64,000 nt of DNA from Tricholomella constricta (GCA_013368375.1 JAACJP010000005.1:620001-684000), one strand, 5' to 3'; counted from the first letter of the stretch, positions 32,248 to 42,920 are shown. The notes: generated by a model from the letters alone, not told the origin. Numbers and translations: made by a program.

Positions 32248-33381
32248 TTATGAATGGAGGACAGGCCGGAGAAGTTCCGCGTGCAATGGCGCAATGATCT
32301 CCAATGACCGCCAATAACGTAAGAAGGCATCGGAGGACCAGCGACCCATCAGCTTAACGATATCAGGAGGGACACCCGCGAGAAGGAAGTGTGTAGTACC
32401 ACCGATTCGAAAGCAATGACCGGAGATTTTATCGTAGGCATTGTGAATGAGAATATCGTTAACGCGTTTGAGAAATTTTCGTTTGGTCAGCGCCACGCGA
32501 GCATGTTGATTTGACCAGTAGGAAGCAATATGCTCGTTTGACGCGGAACCGTTGATGAACTGGTGGTGTAAAAGAGCTTCGATGGGGTCGGCCTGGAGTT
32601 GACGAGTAATGATCACATTCTCGCCCACTGTGCCTCCAGTTTTGGTGTGCGGGAGGTGCAGTAAGCGAGAACCGTTAGCATTGGGCACTTTCAAGTCCTC
32701 CCACCGCGGGAAATTGCTGGCAACGAAGCCAGACTCCCGAGTCGGAAGTATTTCTCCAAGACGAATTTGACCCCAGAAGGAGCTAGTAGCCACGAAGAAC
32801 ACACAGGCATCAAAGGACTTTGATAGATCAAGGCTGGAGGAAAGGATGTCAAGCATTTCGGATGTGACAGCAGGCCGTTCAGCTCGTCGAGAATCCGGCG
32901 GCCGCATGTTTTCGGCTCCCTTCACTACGTATGAAAGTTGAATACCGCCAAACCATGGCACATTGTTCTGGATGTGCCAGCCGCGAAGCGCCGAACATTT
33001 GTTTCGAATGGTGCCGCCTGCATTGCGACCCGCAAGCGACGAAGCGAAGGCACAAAGAAGAGCTTCAGAAGCGGGGAGGCAGTAAGAGAGGGGAATGGCT
33101 TCTGCAGCGCAATATTCAGTGAACTGGGAAACTGCAAGTGCGTATCGCTCCGCCGTCGAGGGGCGCCAAGCCTGTGAGATGGTGCGATTGATGCGCTCAC
33201 GGGCAGAACTGTCCGGTTGCCATGATTGAAAGGTAGGGTCAAGAGTGCCGTGTTGCATCGGGAGCGGGCATGGGTCAAAGGGGTGATCACCAACCCAGGG
33301 GTTGTATGATTGAGAGAGCATGCCTTTTGTAGAAAGGCGGGAGCACGAAGCAGACGAGCGGGTGGAGCGTATACAAGGCAT
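32248..33381 (-). CDS. Ngaro tyrosine recombinase
   Basis: The first ATG in the frame is 33381 (MPCIRSTRSSASC), giving ~378 residues. N-terminal SAM-like domain (TERYALAVSQFTEYCAAEA), then the catalytic domain: Arg near SSFWGQIRLGEIL, HCFRIGGTTHFLLAG (H-x-x-R), GRWSSDAFLRYWRSL (His/Trp position and nucleophile Tyr). This is the usual Ngaro/DIRS recombinase. It is the last gene of the element and joins the circular cDNA to the target. All catalytic residues are present. Confidence 0.9.
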   Translation of the reverse strand: MPCIRSTRSSASCSRLSTKGMLSQSYNPWVGDHPFDPCPLPMQHGTLDPTFQSWQPDSSARERINRTISQAWRPSTAERYALAVSQFTEYCAAEAIPLSYCLPASEALLCAFASSLAGRNAGGTIRNKCSALRGWHIQNNVPWFGGIQLSYVVKGAENMRPPDSRRAERPAVTSEMLDILSSSLDLSKSFDACVFFVATSSFWGQIRLGEILPTRESGFVASNFPRWEDLKVPNANGSRLLHLPHTKTGGTVGENVIITRQLQADPIEALLHHQFINGSASNEHIASYWSNQHARVALTKRKFLKRVNDILIHNAYDKISGHCFRIGGTTHFLLAGVPPDIVKLMGRWSSDAFLRYWRSLEIIAPLHAELLRPVLHS

Positions 33382-33554
33382 AAGGAGCAAGGCAAGGGAA
33401 GCTGAGTTCAAAGTGTCCGGACCGTACAAACGGTCAGCCGCGTGAAGCGCCAGTCTGACTCAAAGGCTGTGTTTAATTGGGAAGGATAGTCGGTAGACAT
33501 GAGACTAAAAAGATGTACGGCTATGCAATGAGAAACACGGAGAATAAGGAAGAA

Positions 33555-35630
33555 CTACGAAGGTATGTCGTGATAACCAACGGAAGGGGAAACGTAAGGC
33601 TTCAGATATCCCGGGATAGCTGGTGGATGAGGGAACAGAAGGGAACGCGATGGGAAAACACCGCGAGAAGGACCGTCGGCGAGATTGTCCGCAGTCGGTA
33701 TCCATGCGAGCGTAAGCCACAGGTTGTGACATTGGAAATTGGCGACGATTTGGCGAAGGACCGCATTTTGTTGGCTGTTACGCGATCGGCCAGCCGCGAG
33801 CGCGCCAACAACTCCGGCGTTGTCAGAACGGACGATGAGGTGACAATTTGAATAACCAGCCGCAATGATAGCACGCAAGGCAAGGTCGACAGCAACCATT
33901 TCACCCCAGCCAATATCCCTGCCGTCGGCCTTCCATCCCGGTAACAGCCTCCAGGCAAGCCACTTTCCGTTCAGGAGAAAACCGATGCCCCATGAAGTAG
34001 AGGCGTCAACGAGTATAGGAATATCGAGGGGTTCGGGAGGACGCCGAATGTCCAAGGAACAAGGTGAGTTGCGAAGGGTGTCTGTCCACCATTCAATTTC
34101 GGCGGAGACAGCGGGTGTTACGCGATGCTGCAGCCAGGGAGGGGCAGATGGAGGAAAACTAGCCCGAAAGCGGTAGAGTGCGGGCATATGTGACCGCCCC
34201 TGCGGAACAACTAGAGTAACGTGGTTTAAAGTCCCGATAAGCGATTCGGTATCACGAAGGGATACAGGCGCGCGAGGAGACCATGGCACCATTTTCTTGA
34301 GGTACTTCTCTCTTTTGATCAGAGGCAAACAGACTGTTTTAGAGGCGAGTGACCACTGGAAACCAATGTAGGTAAACACGGTGGAGAATGGCGAGAATTT
34401 TTCTGGTGCCCAAGGCCAACCGAGATCAGCCGCGATGGACCAAATCAGGGATTCGTCGTAGTTGAAAATAGGCGAGCCGTCGGAATGATGTCCACGTAGA
34501 TAACGAAAGAAAATGAAATCATCCACCCATTTGATGACAGCGTCAATGCCTTTATGTAGATAAATCCAGACGATAGCGTCCGCCACCAGACCAAAGATCC
34601 CGGGTGCGGGGCAGATGCCAAAGTTCAGCCGTCCGTCCAGATGAATGAGCCCATTTATGGAAATAGCTGTGGCCGTGCGGTCAAGGGGGTGAGTAGGAAT
34701 GTTACGGAAAGCTGCATCGACGTCGAAGACACAAGCTTCAGTGCCAGGGGGGGCGTCGGCAACGAGGAGATAGCATATACTAAAGGTACCCCAGGAACAT
34801 TGAAAACGAGCCGAATCGATTACTGAATTAACCGAAGGTACAAGAGGATTATTGCGAGGAAACGAGTGATCGACGGTTATGCGAAGTTTGCCAGAGGCAC
34901 TTTCAATTACGTTCAGAGGTGCAGTACGATAGAAGCCAAAAAGCTGCGTAGCTAAGGAGGGGGGGTAGCCAGGAGAGACTCTGCCAAGGCGGATTTCTTC
35001 CGCGTACTTATGGATGACGAAGGCGTGATGTTCGGGGGAGCGATAGTGGTTGGGAGGGGAAAACGTGTGGTCGAGAGAAAAATCTTCAAGCCCCAGGCTG
35101 AAGCCGTCACGAAGGCCAATCGGAACCTCCGCAAATTGAGGCAGGCCTCCAGTCTCGTCAAGCAGCGCGGTCCAGCGAGCATGTTTGAGCGGGGTGGAGA
35201 CCGGAAAGTGCAGTTCACGCAACACATCGTTGCGCACCGTGAGCGCCAAGGCCGCACAGGGAACAGTTATGCGCGTGGGTACATGAATCACCTCGGGGAC
35301 ATGGAGACGGTCCGTTGAAACTGTAGCAACAAGCCCGGCCGTTAATGCCAGACCACCTTCCGTCACTTCCTCTGGTAAGATATCTTCCAGGGCCGGGGCA
35401 GGACTTGAATTTGTGATCCGAGGAGCCGCAGTACATGCAGATGACAGCGCGGGAGTCGCGGTCGCGACCAACTGTATAGGGTTTGGTTCGATCCCCGTTA
35501 CGGCCGCCGCGACTCTCGCCCTTGCGGGAAGAGGTGCGATCACCCGATTTCGCGAAGCTGTCCGGAAAGGACTTGCCAGAGAAGGTGTTGGAAGCAGCAG
35601 GTTTAGCAAGGGAAGCCGTAGTGGCGGCAA
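33555..35630 (-). CDS. Ngaro reverse transcriptase / RNase H
   Basis: An open frame of ~691 codons without a clear ATG; it overlaps the gag-like frame by 416 bp, so it is probably reached by ribosomal frameshifting or reinitiation. RT motifs: FDVDAAFRNIPTHPLD (first catalytic Asp), LDGRLNFGICPAPGIF, and IKWVDDFIFFRYL, the VDD form of the YxDD box. The connection domain is followed by RNase H: ILVDASTSWGIGFLLNGKWL, WGEMVAVDLALRAI, LIVRSDNAGVVGAL and WIPTADNLADGPSRG, with D, E, D and D in place. It should copy the element RNA into cDNA. Confidence 0.9.
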   Translation of the reverse strand: MPPLRLPLLNLLLPTPSLASPFRTASRNRVIAPLPARARVAAAVTGIEPNPIQLVATATPALSSACTAAPRITNSSPAPALEDILPEEVTEGGLALTAGLVATVSTDRLHVPEVIHVPTRITVPCAALALTVRNDVLRELHFPVSTPLKHARWTALLDETGGLPQFAEVPIGLRDGFSLGLEDFSLDHTFSPPNHYRSPEHHAFVIHKYAEEIRLGRVSPGYPPSLATQLFGFYRTAPLNVIESASGKLRITVDHSFPRNNPLVPSVNSVIDSARFQCSWGTFSICYLLVADAPPGTEACVFDVDAAFRNIPTHPLDRTATAISINGLIHLDGRLNFGICPAPGIFGLVADAIVWIYLHKGIDAVIKWVDDFIFFRYLRGHHSDGSPIFNYDESLIWSIAADLGWPWAPEKFSPFSTVFTYIGFQWSLASKTVCLPLIKREKYLKKMVPWSPRAPVSLRDTESLIGTLNHVTLVVPQGRSHMPALYRFRASFPPSAPPWLQHRVTPAVSAEIEWWTDTLRNSPCSLDIRRPPEPLDIPILVDASTSWGIGFLLNGKWLAWRLLPGWKADGRDIGWGEMVAVDLALRAIIAAGYSNCHLIVRSDNAGVVGALAAGRSRNSQQNAVLRQIVANFQCHNLWLTLAWIPTADNLADGPSRGVFPSRSLLFPHPPAIPGYLKPYVSPSVGYHDIPS

Positions 35631-37962
35631 GAGAGGCGAGAAGGTCGGTAGAGTGTTGCCGATCCAGCTTCATGAACACGGCCTCTTGGAATTCCATAAG
35701 ATCGAATTCGTCGGGGTCGTCAGAGCCGCGGACAATCAGCCATTGACGCCGGATCTGTATGTCGTACATAAGGTAGACCATAAAATTGGCCTCGAAATCA
35801 GAACGAGCTTGGATGTCATGGAAGTGGGCCGAGAAGCCGTCAATGATGTCGTCCGCCTCGTCTTCGTCCCATTCGTTGTATGCAACAAGGTGGTTTTGCA
35901 GAGCGAGGAGGAAATTGCGAGCTGCTTGGCACCACTCCTCCCGAGTCATTTGTAGTTCGTTCTCACAGTTGAACCCGGAACTCCGGAAGTTGAAACCGTT
36001 TGCGCTAACAGTAATCGAACCGTCGTTTTGTCGGACGGGCGCGAAGGCCGCTTTCCGACAAGCCGCGTTGCTGAGAGCGTCGAGAGGGATGTAATCCCAC
36101 CACCCATTGCGCAGAGTGCGGATAACTTTTTCAGGGATGACAATGAGATTGGGATCGAGCTTTCCCTTGCGTGTACGACGGGAGGTAGCGCGGCGTGGAG
36201 CGAAGTCATCGGAGGCGGCACGCCTCAATGTACCACGGGAAGATGTGTGGCGACGAGGACTGTCACAGTGTCGTGGGCGACGGCGAGGGCGAGGTGGTTC
36301 ACAGTGCCCGTCACAGTCGTCCGAGTGGGAGGGGCGTCGTCGCCGACGGGGCATGGCAGGTGAGCAGTCAGCGTGGTCCAAGTAATCCCGTCGGTCATGG
36401 TCGTGTGGACGACGGGATGAGGACGGCTGTCTGAGACTAGGGGCAGGGGCATATGCCGGAACATTGTAGCGGGCAGTATGCATGTCCAAAGTGTCCTCAG
36501 AGTGAGAACGAGTGCGTCGGTGAGGGCGACGAGGGCCACTCTCTCTTTCTCGAGGATGCGGGGGGGAGATCGGCAGATCCTCGGAGTGGGAACGAGTGCG
36601 CCGGCGTGAGGGACGTCTCCCATCGCGAGGGAAGGGAGAGGGCGGGGCAGCGGCGTGGAGCCGTGAGCTGCTGGCTGTATATGCGCGAGAAGTGAGAAGC
36701 GCAGGTAATGAGGCAGAACTGTGAAACCTACGAGGAGAATCCTCATGAGCACGACCTCGATAAGGAACAGAGGCAGTGGCCGCGTGATGGGACCCGCTGG
36801 TGGACGCGTGATGTGACCCACCGGCGGACGCGTGATGTGAGTAGGTGCGGTCTGCGGCAGCCGAAGGCGGCTTGAAAGAACGATGGTGTGGGTCATCGGC
36901 TGGGGAAGCGCGGGCGGGCGGAGGTGCATTGTAGAAAGAAGAAGGACGACGCGAAGAGACGTGGTCAGGAAATTCTTCAAAACGCGACGGCATATATTCC
37001 GAGGCGAGCTCGCGAGAGGAAAGGCCCTGGTTGTACCTGGGGTTGGGCGCAGAGGGACGTTGCAGAGGGGAAGGAGGGCGGGGTATATCCCCGAAGGTAC
37101 CTCCGGAGCGAGAGTGGCGCAAGGGAGCACGAGTGATGGGAGGGGAAGCGATACGAACACGCCGAGTAGGTGGGGCATTGACAGGGGTAGCGCCGAAACG
37201 AGGAGGGCGAGAGAAAATGAGGGGGGCGCGAGTCGATGAAGAAAAGGCGGAGACAGCAGCAGGAGGGCGAGGGGGAAGACTGTGTACAGCGGCAGCGCGA
37301 GCAAGGGGTACAGCCGACTCGAGAATGCGGTCGACTGTATCAGGGTCAAGGGGAGGGCGCACGGGAGCCTTTTCCTTGCCCTTCTCGGCTGCAGAAAATC
37401 GGGGAGGGGAAGGAGCGCAGGGAGCGACAGAATTGGAGGGAGGGGGTGCGTGAGATGCAGGAGGGGGAGCGAAATGGAGTGCATGAGATGCACCAGCGGT
37501 GGGGGCCGCAGCGTCGTTGAGGACTGTCCGGACACGGTGATGAGCGGCCCGAATATCCGAGTCAGAAAAAGGCTCGAGAAGAGTGGATGTGGACGGGCCG
37601 GGAAGCGAGGGAGGTGGCAAGGAAGTGACGTTCGATGATGTAACGAGAGGAATGTTGGTTGAAGGAACGGAATTAAGGTTCACAGCAGGTCCAGTGGCGA
37701 GAGGTGGAAAGGACGGAAGAGAAGAACCGCCGAGATTTACGTAACGCAGTGGGGGTCTACGCGGGGATTTGGAACCACTGTAGATCTTCCCATTCTCAGA
37801 AGGAGAAACGCTGTGAGGGCGTTGAGAGGGAGAATGGCTGTCCTGGGAAGAAGATGAACGAGAAGGTCGCTCGGGAACTGGAGAAAGTGGAGAGCTGGGA
37901 GCAGAGGGATCGCCGGAAGGAGAGAGAGCGCGAGATTGGGAGCGAGTAATGCGACGCGACAT
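35215..37962 (-). CDS. Ngaro gag-like protein with zinc knuckles
   Basis: ATG at 37962 (MSRRITRSQSRALSPSG), 915 residues. The first two thirds are disordered (Ser/Pro/Arg/His, with repeated SHHAS and HTRSHSED motifs). A helical capsid-like region follows around EEWCQAARNFLLALQNHLV. The C-terminus has CMYCGSSDHKFKSC and CSLCGLGAHGAQRC (both CX2CX4HX4C knuckles), with a CCCH-like CPRGDSCTHAH between them. It should package element RNA. It is the first gene after repeat A1. Confidence 0.85.
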   Translation of the reverse strand: MSRRITRSQSRALSPSGDPSAPSSPLSPVPERPSRSSSSQDSHSPSQRPHSVSPSENGKIYSGSKSPRRPPLRYVNLGGSSLPSFPPLATGPAVNLNSVPSTNIPLVTSSNVTSLPPPSLPGPSTSTLLEPFSDSDIRAAHHRVRTVLNDAAAPTAGASHALHFAPPPASHAPPPSNSVAPCAPSPPRFSAAEKGKEKAPVRPPLDPDTVDRILESAVPLARAAAVHSLPPRPPAAVSAFSSSTRAPLIFSRPPRFGATPVNAPPTRRVRIASPPITRAPLRHSRSGGTFGDIPRPPSPLQRPSAPNPRYNQGLSSRELASEYMPSRFEEFPDHVSSRRPSSFYNAPPPARASPADDPHHRSFKPPSAAADRTYSHHASAGGSHHASTSGSHHAATASVPYRGRAHEDSPRRFHSSASLPALLTSRAYTASSSRLHAAAPPSPFPRDGRRPSRRRTRSHSEDLPISPPHPRERESGPRRPHRRTRSHSEDTLDMHTARYNVPAYAPAPSLRQPSSSRRPHDHDRRDYLDHADCSPAMPRRRRRPSHSDDCDGHCEPPRPRRRPRHCDSPRRHTSSRGTLRRAASDDFAPRRATSRRTRKGKLDPNLIVIPEKVIRTLRNGWWDYIPLDALSNAACRKAAFAPVRQNDGSITVSANGFNFRSSGFNCENELQMTREEWCQAARNFLLALQNHLVAYNEWDEDEADDIIDGFSAHFHDIQARSDFEANFMVYLMYDIQIRRQWLIVRGSDDPDEFDLMEFQEAVFMKLDRQHSTDLLASLAATTASLAKPAASNTFSGKSFPDSFAKSGDRTSSRKGESRGGRNGDRTKPYTVGRDRDSRAVICMYCGSSDHKFKSCPGPGRYLTRGSDGRWSGINGRACCYSFNGPSPCPRGDSCTHAHNCSLCGLGAHGAQRCVA

Positions 37963-38028
37963 AGGATAAAAGCGAATACAAAGGCGATGCGAAGGGACGC
38001 CAGAGAGATAGTAACAGGTAGGTTACGC

Positions 38029-38203
38029 GGCGAAAAGGTTGCAAATCTCCGGAAAGGGCGAGCCGCGGCGCGTGAAGCGCCAAGTGTACGCGTCTGTGGA
38101 GGAGATGTTGGGAGAGAGGAATCAAGGAACGTGAGTCATGTGCCAGTCGCGGCCCAAAACGTGTTCCTCTCTCATCCCGTGCCTCCTTTCAGAGGACTTT
38201 CAT
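38029..38203 (-). repeat. Ngaro terminal repeat A1
   Basis: 175 bp, apparently identical to A2 at 31872-32046; it begins (plus strand) GGCGAAAAGGTTGCAAATC and ends GAGGACTTTCAT. It marks the 5' end of the element on the minus strand. Confidence 0.92.
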
Positions 38204-38264
38204 GCACTGAACGTTTCCTTTCCCCCACAAACTCTTCAATCCAAAGACCTCGAACCGCGGTCCC

Positions 38265-39430
38265 ATGATCAACAGCGAGACCATCGAGATCAGGGCTAAC
38301 CTCCGACTTGCTATGCAAAATGCGTTTTCCAACGCTCTGATTGCTCCTGGGTACGCGATGGTGCTCCCTCCCACAAAGCGGCTCGAACTGGTCTTGACCA
38401 CCAACGACATAACCGCAAGCCGATACGAACTCGCAGGAGATCGTTATTTGTACAGTCTCTTGGCCACCGTTTTGACTGATCATCGACAAGGACTTTCCTC
38501 TGAGTTTCTCGAAGTAATCTATCTCTGACTCAACCCTGCTCTCTCGTGCTGACCTTGACTCTGACGGCTCAATATTCAAGCTAGCGATGCAGACCATGAC
38601 CTGTAACCGCAATCTTATTGCCCTCATGGACCGGGCGCAAATTGGCTACAGGAAGAGGGTCAGGACGAGACCGAAATACACGGCCGACAAGCTCGAGCAC
38701 ATCCTAGGTGTTTCGTACGAAGAGAATCCGCTCTCCACGATGGAAGAATGGGCGGAAAAGGTCTTTGGCCCCCTTATAGACGCCATGCATACGGCGTACA
38801 GTGCTTTGTATGTATTTCTCCCTTCTCTCAATTCTTTAAACGAGCCTGTTCACATTGAAACTGCACACGTCCCAGCTGCATTGTGCAGGACAGGTTAGTC
38901 CTTCATCAGAGCAGAAACTTCAACCTGATACAAATCCCTTGTTCATAATTAGCCGCCAGCTCTCGTATAGTTCTCACTCGGGCATGTCAACTTCCCGCCT
39001 CCGTTCCCGGCCTGCGGCAAACTCTGCTCCCGTGACACACCCGGGCCTTTTAGCTGCTGCTCTCGACTGGACTTCTCATGGCTCCGTCGAACCTGCCAAC
39101 GGCGATTTACGATCGATCGGGATATATGGATCTAATTATCTGCCTGGCGGCTCTTCAAACACTTCGTTTCCTTCACCAAACTATGCTCCGTATCGTCTAC
39201 CTTTCAATGACACCCTGCACCAGCGTGGGAGGGGCGAAGACCGCACACCAAGCTCTCCCGGACTCGCACTACACTCTATCCTCAGAAACATCATTAGCTC
39301 ACCTTTCTTTCCGCCCTCGGTACAAGCGCACAACTCAGCGTACACCACTCAGAACGCTACTGCTGCTGGCCCTTCGATCAATGATTGTGCCCTTCTCGAC
39401 AACAGTCACTCCTCAGGCCGCCGCTTCTGA
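38265..39430 (+). CDS. RNase III-like domain protein, copy 1
   Basis: ATG at 38265 (MINSETIEIRANLRLAMQ). The segment LPPTKRLELVLTT…YELAGDRYLYSLLATVL, followed by the NRNLIALMDRAQIGY block and STMEEWAEKVFGPLIDAM, resembles the helical RNase III fold seen in expanded Agaricomycete families. The catalytic signature LExxGDAxL is only partly kept: the GD is present and the acidic partners are unclear. Two introns are inferred (~38513-38583 and ~38809-38890). The last exon is Ser/Pro-rich (QVSPSSEQKLQPD… to SSGRRF, stop 39428-39430). A second gene with the same layout follows at 40101. The family assignment is from pattern only. Confidence 0.5.
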
Positions 39431-40100
39431 GATCTGAGCTTTCCTCTGTCCTTGTGTAGACCTGTCGTCACATCTAGCTCAGCTCGACCCGAAACTCTCC
39501 TAGCCTCGCCTCATTCTATTCTATTCTATCCTTCTCAGAGCGAACAGTCATTCTATTCCATCGCCGCCCATTTCATGACTATATATATGTAACAACTCTT
39601 GTATATGGCCTTAGCCTGGCGTTCTTTCTCGCGAAATCCACATCCCTACCGTCGTGTTTTCTACTATACTACCCGACCCGTGTAGGTCTGTCTATCCACA
39701 TGATCGGTTCTGTAATATTAATGGACTCGGACTGTATCAATGAGCAGGACGGAGGAGCAAAGACCCAGGTATTTATCCGATAGAGACACTCAAGGTATGC
39801 TCTGTGTCGACGCGGGATATCAAGCCACTAGATGGTTATTTCAGACGATCTGTCAGGTCTTGCAATTCGTTGTCAATGTTGAGAGCGCGGTCGACGTGTA
39901 CAGATCTGGTTATACGAAATCGTAGTAGTGAATATTGCTTGGTACGGCTATCTTATTACGCACGTGTCAACAAGTACTATATGGTCAGTTACACTGAGCG
40001 TCTGCCAGAGGCTGTGGAAGCATTTCGATTCAAACCAACCATTTAGAACTCCGCGTCTTCATCCATCTCTTCCTCTATCTATCACGAATCTACCTTTATC
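39431..40100. other. Intergenic region
   Basis: No gene recognised in ~670 bases. The left part is a pyrimidine-rich 3' flank with ATTCTATTCTATTCTATCC; the right part should hold the promoter of the 40101 gene. Confidence 0.4.
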
Positions 40101-41529
40101 ATGAGGCTCGTCGCATACGACGAGTACTACGTCAGTTCAACAATCGCCAAGTTGAATTACACCCTTTCACCCAGAATCATAGCTTACTTGAGCGCTGGCC
40201 GCTCATTCAACGCCACACTAACTATCGAGCAACAGCGAGTTCGGCGATTTCGGGGGAGGCACCACTTCTGCAGCGTCCTCTTCGACGTCCTTGCCCTCCG
40301 CTTTCCCGGCACATCGGGCGGATGCCTTACCGTGAGTCAAGGTTCCTCCCTGACCCCAGTGCATTGCTTTAGTATTGATCATGATATCGCTGTTTAAGCA
40401 TATTGGGCAGATACTCACGGCAAACAAGAGCATCGAACTACTTCTCCAGACTATACCAAGAAGCGCAGGGGCCTTCACAAAGAGCGACTGGAACGCTATG
40501 GTGGCGTTTATCATATCTGAGAAAACGCAGGCGGAGGCCAGCGAATTTTTCCGTGATCTGTTCAGTGATTTCTTCGAGGCCGCGCTTTACTCGTGCGTTG
40601 GACAATGCGTTCGGTGATTGAATCCCCTTGTTGAATTCTTCTGTCTCAATTCAAAGCTTCAGCACTGAGGGACGATGGGAATCTTACCGACGTCGACGAC
40701 GAAAGGCATATGGTATGCTTTCACAGACTTTCTCTCAGATTGTTCGCTCAGCGTTGTCTGCATCAGGTGCCGCGAACTCCTGGGTAAAATTCTTATCATT
40801 TTGCTTGCAGGAGCCACACGTAACTGAAGACCAACACACGTATAGCATTCTTCCGCACAGAGGAAGCGCAAACGATCCCGCTCCTGGGAAGTCGAAGATC
40901 AAAGGCGTTCGAAACGCTTAAGGCTCGCCAGGGAATATCCTTCGGCTTCACATTCAAGGTCGAGCGGCAGCAACAAGGAAAACCTCTACCCCGACCGTCA
41001 ATTCCATGATCGATCCAGGCGGAACAAGAAGAAGCACATATACAAGCCCTCGGTTGTCGCCTCCGCTTGGGTGCCGCCCCCCTCAAAACCACCCATACTA
41101 CCACCCGCATGGCCAACATTCGCATCAACATTGGCGCCGTGGAAACCACCACCGGTCCCTACATCCGTATTCGCGACAACACCTGCGCTTCCGCGACTTT
41201 CACCGCTCTCTGTATCGGTACCAATGGGCTTTTGGAAGGCGCCTCTTGAACCTGGACCTGGACGTTTTTCCGAGGCTACGGAGATGACTGCTCTGGAAGC
41301 CTGGTGCAATCCCAAAGCTGGAAGCACAGCTGTGGAGCACCGTGACGTTTTCGTCCCCACCCTTCCTAGATATCCCACAGGGCAAGAACAGGGTCGGTAC
41401 GGCTCGGGAACATATGGTGGGTACTGTGGGTATCAGATGCACGGTGGATTTCAGAGGCCGACCCCTTATGCAGATTCAGAACCGGGTGGGGGCGCAAGTA
41501 GGGGGCCGATTTCACGGAGATTCGGGTAG
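40101..41529 (+). CDS. RNase III-like domain protein, copy 2
   Basis: ATG at 40101 (MRLVAYDEYYVSSTIAKLNY). RFRGRHHFCSVLFDVLALRF occupies the place of the RNase III signature, but the Asp/Glu residues are missing, so cleavage activity is unlikely. The second exon continues ILTANKSIELLLQTI and KTQAEASEFFRDLFSDFFEA, the helices following the signature. At least two more introns lead to a last exon (~40852-41529) with a basic stretch (QRKRKRSRSWE, RRNKKKHIYKP), then a Pro-rich and Gly/Tyr-rich tail ending GPISRRFG. The other frames at 41007 and 40921 stop early, so this frame was chosen. The exact intron set between 40590 and 40852 is uncertain. Probably a degenerate paralog of the 38265 gene. 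Confidence 0.45.
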
Positions 41530-42831
41530 AGTGCGTCTGGATCTCGTCTTGCGGGTATTTTGATCCTGCAGTTGCGTCGCCCTCTTTTGCGCCCTCTCCA
41601 TCTCTATAACAAGTATCACGCGTATCACCCTACTCCCACGTACAAATGACCCATGACCGCACACGATTACTATGATATCTGCGCTTATACACATTATTAT
41701 GACAGTTATGAGGATCCTCCTAGTCTACATACCGGTCCTTACTATTTTTAAAAGCACATCATTTTATACCATATCATGACCCAACGAACTTGTCATCTGT
41801 TTGTTCAGGCTTATGATCCGCGTCGTGCTTGCAATACTCGGCGCTGTTATTTGCATATGCCTTTAGACAGGGATGATACAGAACAAGGGAGATGGAGGAG
41901 TGGAATACGATTACGTCTGGCAAGTGATGGCGGAGACTATTATCGCGAACCAGATAATTGGACAAACGAACTCCGAGTAGGCTATAGCCAGTGCGCATGC
42001 ATGCGTTGGGTGCGCCCCCAATTCGGGAGGCCGCGCTTGCGTTCGCGGAGTCAGAATATTACATCACGGAGTTGGAAAAACAGTTTGGACGTCTTTCCGA
42101 CTCACAACCAACGTCATACAGGCTTGAAGCTGGTCCAAGTAACGAGTCTTTTCGTACGATGAGTTCTATTTGTTTCTTTAATTAAAGCCTTGTTATTGAA
42201 TATTGACTATTGAATATTGAATATTGAATCTTCATCAAGGGATGAAAAAAGACGCTCTTTTGAATATTTGACATGACCTTTTCCTGACGGTTTGCCTACT
42301 TGATGAGGCACAAGCTACACTTTCACAGCACGAACCGTGGGGACCAGGCTAGATGTCTCTCTTGAACACTCCCTTCTCTCTGTATCTTGGTCTCTTGGTG
42401 AGATAGGGCTCTGTCAGAGATTCCACAGGAGTCGGCGACAAGCAACTTGCCAGCATTGCAAACTCGAGTATGACATTCGTCCTATGAGGATCGTGTCCTG
42501 GAGGGTGAACACATACAGCCCAACTATCTCACTGTTGAAACTGGATCTTATCTTTAAATCGAGTTTTGCTCAATTGGGTTATCCATGGTACCTTCGGCAG
42601 CGGTCCGATGTAAGGCTCGTATCTTGCCTCAGCTCAAGGAACAATGGAGTCTGCGACGGCCAGTTTCAGGCCATGTTTCCCAATGAGTACTCGAGCTGGC
42701 CATATCGCATTTCCTGCTTATGGCAATAATCCATTGTTCGAGACTTTTGGCGGCTCGCTTCTTCTGGCCATACACCATATGCTCAACTGGCCAGGAGGCC
42801 AGTTATGGTCTGTGGAGTCCACTACTGGGGG
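41530..42831. other. Intergenic region, no supported gene
   Basis: About 1.3 kb. A 128-codon frame (41776-42162) has no recognisable domain and unfavourable composition, so it was not called. 42199-42230 is an AT-rich TATTGAATATTGAATATTGA microrepeat. The right part should be promoter sequence for the kinase-like gene. Confidence 0.4.
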
Positions 42832-42838
42832 TATAAAG
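42832..42838 (+). promoter_or_regulatory. TATA box of the kinase-like gene
   Basis: TATAAAG lies 83 bases upstream of the ATG at 42921, within GGGGGTATAAAGGCG and followed by a pyrimidine-rich leader. Good fit to a fungal core promoter. Confidence 0.55.
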
Positions 42839-42920
42839 GCGTAGCGCACGGCACATAGATTCTCAAATTCCCCGTCTCTGTCTATTGTCGTCCTCTCTTC
42901 CCTATCACTATACCTTCAAC

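Larger units (their letters stand above)
31651..38203 (-). mobile_element. Ngaro retrotransposon (DIRS order), complete
   Basis: 6.55 kb, transcribed on the minus strand. The order is A1 (38029-38203), gag-like, RT/RNase H, tyrosine recombinase, B1 (32078-32178), A2 (31872-32046) and B2 (31651-31751). A1 and A2 (175 bp) look identical, as do B1 and B2 (101 bp). Such split direct repeats are the mark of Ngaro elements, which integrate through a circular intermediate by YR rather than by a DDE integrase. Identical repeats and open frames imply a recent insertion. It separates the F-box/WD40 gene from the RNase III-like gene at 38265; before insertion the two start codons were ~172 bp apart. Confidence 0.92.

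Noticed and set aside
36028..37949. Several plus-strand frames across the Ngaro gag region
   Set aside because: Shadows of the Ser/Pro/Arg-rich gag frame; no start context or domain.
41776..42162. A 128-codon open frame as a gene
   Set aside because: No domain, no clear promoter or intron signals, and composition unlike neighbouring genes.
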